From Pseudomonas sp. (lineage in GTDB: Bacteria; Pseudomonadota; Gammaproteobacteria; Pseudomonadales; Pseudomonadaceae), in the NCBI GenBank assembly GCA_003488145.1, contig DNMQ01000459.1:1-7296 (forward strand): a stretch of DNA of 7,296 bases, in the 5' to 3' direction. The translations under genes were made by a program, and so were the position numbers. The notes below the pieces were generated by a model. That model did no database searches and was not told the DNA's origin. It was given only the letters and a program-made list of their open reading frames with translations. This document shows, piece by piece, positions 6,577-7,296 of the stretch (its first letter is position 1; the number at the start of each line of letters is the position of its first letter).

Positions 6577-7296
6577 TCAGGCCGCAGCGATCACATCGCC
6601 GTGGTTTTCCGGCTCGATCAACGCGCGGTGCAGCGCGGCGATGGCGGCGTCGTAGTCCTCTTCATTGACCACGCACTGCATCTCTACCTGACGGATCGAC
6701 TGGTGGATCGCCTGGATGCTGATGCCGGCTTCGGCCAGTGCCGCCACGGTCTTGGCGAGGATACCCTTGACCTTGAGGTCGGAGCCGATCGCCGAGACGA
6801 TGGCCAGGTTGTGCACCGTGACCTCGGCCGCCGGGTACTTCTCCTCGATCAGCCGCGCCGCGCGGTTGATCAGCTTGCGCGAGCCGGAGGCGTAGTAGGT
6901 GATGCTGTTGGCATCCGAGTCCTTGTTCACCACGTAGAGCTTGAGCTGCTTGAGCAGCTTGCTGATCTCCATGTCGTGGCTGATGTCGCCGAGCATGTCC
7001 TGGTCGAACACCTCGATGCCGAAGACATCCTTGCGTCCGGCGATGATTTCCACGCAGGGCTTCTCGCTCTTGTAGTCCTGGCTGATCAGCGTGCCGCCGT
7101 GCTCGGGCTCGAAGGCATTCTTGATGCGCAGCTCGACACCGGCACGGCGCAGGGTCTTGGCCGCGCGCGGGTGGATCGCTTCCATGCCGAGGTTCGACAG
7201 CTGGTCGGCGACGTCGTAGTTGGTGCGGCCGATGGTCACCACCTTGTCGGCACCGACCAGGTTCGGGTCGGCGGAAGAGAGGTGGAATTCCTTGTG
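6577..7296 (-). CDS. ask: Aspartate kinase, ectoine-type (Ask_Ect-like), C-terminal 239 residues
   Basis: Aspartate kinase phosphorylates L-aspartate to 4-aspartyl phosphate, the first step to lysine, threonine, methionine and ectoine. The visible part holds the end of the kinase domain (SSADPNLVGADK, then LGMEAIHPRAAKTLRRAGV and FEPEHGGTLI) and two ACT regulatory domains, about visible residues 80-155 and 158-228, the second with AIGSDLKVKGILAKT and ISIQAIHQSIRQVEMQCVV. The reading frame is open to the right edge, so the start lies outside. The sequence differs from the housekeeping LysC of pseudomonads (about 410 residues) and closely resembles, from memory, the roughly 475-residue Ask_Ect of P. 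stutzeri, which is encoded last in the ectABCD-ask operon and supplies precursor for ectoine and hydroxyectoine under osmotic stress. Here too it is the last gene before a strong terminator. The kinase identity is firm; the ectoine assignment is inferred because no ect gene is in view. Confidence 0.9.
   Translation of the reverse strand, partial: HKEFHLSSADPNLVGADKVVTIGRTNYDVADQLSNLGMEAIHPRAAKTLRRAGVELRIKNAFEPEHGGTLISQDYKSEKPCVEIIAGRKDVFGIEVFDQDMLGDISHDMEISKLLKQLKLYVVNKDSDANSITYYASGSRKLINRAARLIEEKYPAAEVTVHNLAIVSAIGSDLKVKGILAKTVAALAEAGISIQAIHQSIRQVEMQCVVNEEDYDAAIAALHRALIEPENHGDVIAAA

Overview
The window is ordinary core chromosome from a high-GC gammaproteobacterium, almost certainly a Pseudomonas or a close relative of the P. 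stutzeri (Stutzerimonas) group. The evidence is the strongly GC-rich third codon positions, the sequence of the N-terminus of UvrD, and a specialised ectoine-type aspartokinase that I recognise from P. stutzeri. From memory, P. aeruginosa also keeps uvrD, a GGDEF/EAL gene and a U32-family gene close together. I see no mobile element, phage gene, CRISPR array, tRNA or rRNA.

Layout from left to right: (1) the first 513 codons of uvrD on the minus strand, cut by the left edge; (2) a 255-base divergent intergenic region with two short inverted repeats and no convincing gene; (3) a 950-residue membrane-bound PAS-PAS-GGDEF-EAL protein on the plus strand; (4) a 33-base convergent junction with a GC-rich hairpin; (5) trhP (yegQ) on the minus strand, a U32-family tRNA hydroxylation protein; (6) a terminator-like hairpin, then a 72-residue YdcH-family (DUF465) gene on the minus strand; (7) a strong terminator hairpin, then the C-terminal half of an aspartokinase on the minus strand, cut by the right edge.

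Functionally the genes are a mixed set: DNA repair (UvrD), cyclic-di-GMP turnover, wobble-uridine modification of tRNA (TrhP), a small protein of unknown role, and aspartate phosphorylation, probably feeding ectoine synthesis. The four minus-strand genes do not look like one operon: the three on the right are separated by hairpins, and the plus-strand signalling gene separates uvrD from trhP. The points most worth following are the prediction that ectoine genes lie just beyond the right edge, the asymmetric GGDEF/EAL active sites (variant SGDEF, no I-site, complete EAL), and three genes that start without a Shine-Dalgarno sequence. I found no convincing new biological system here.
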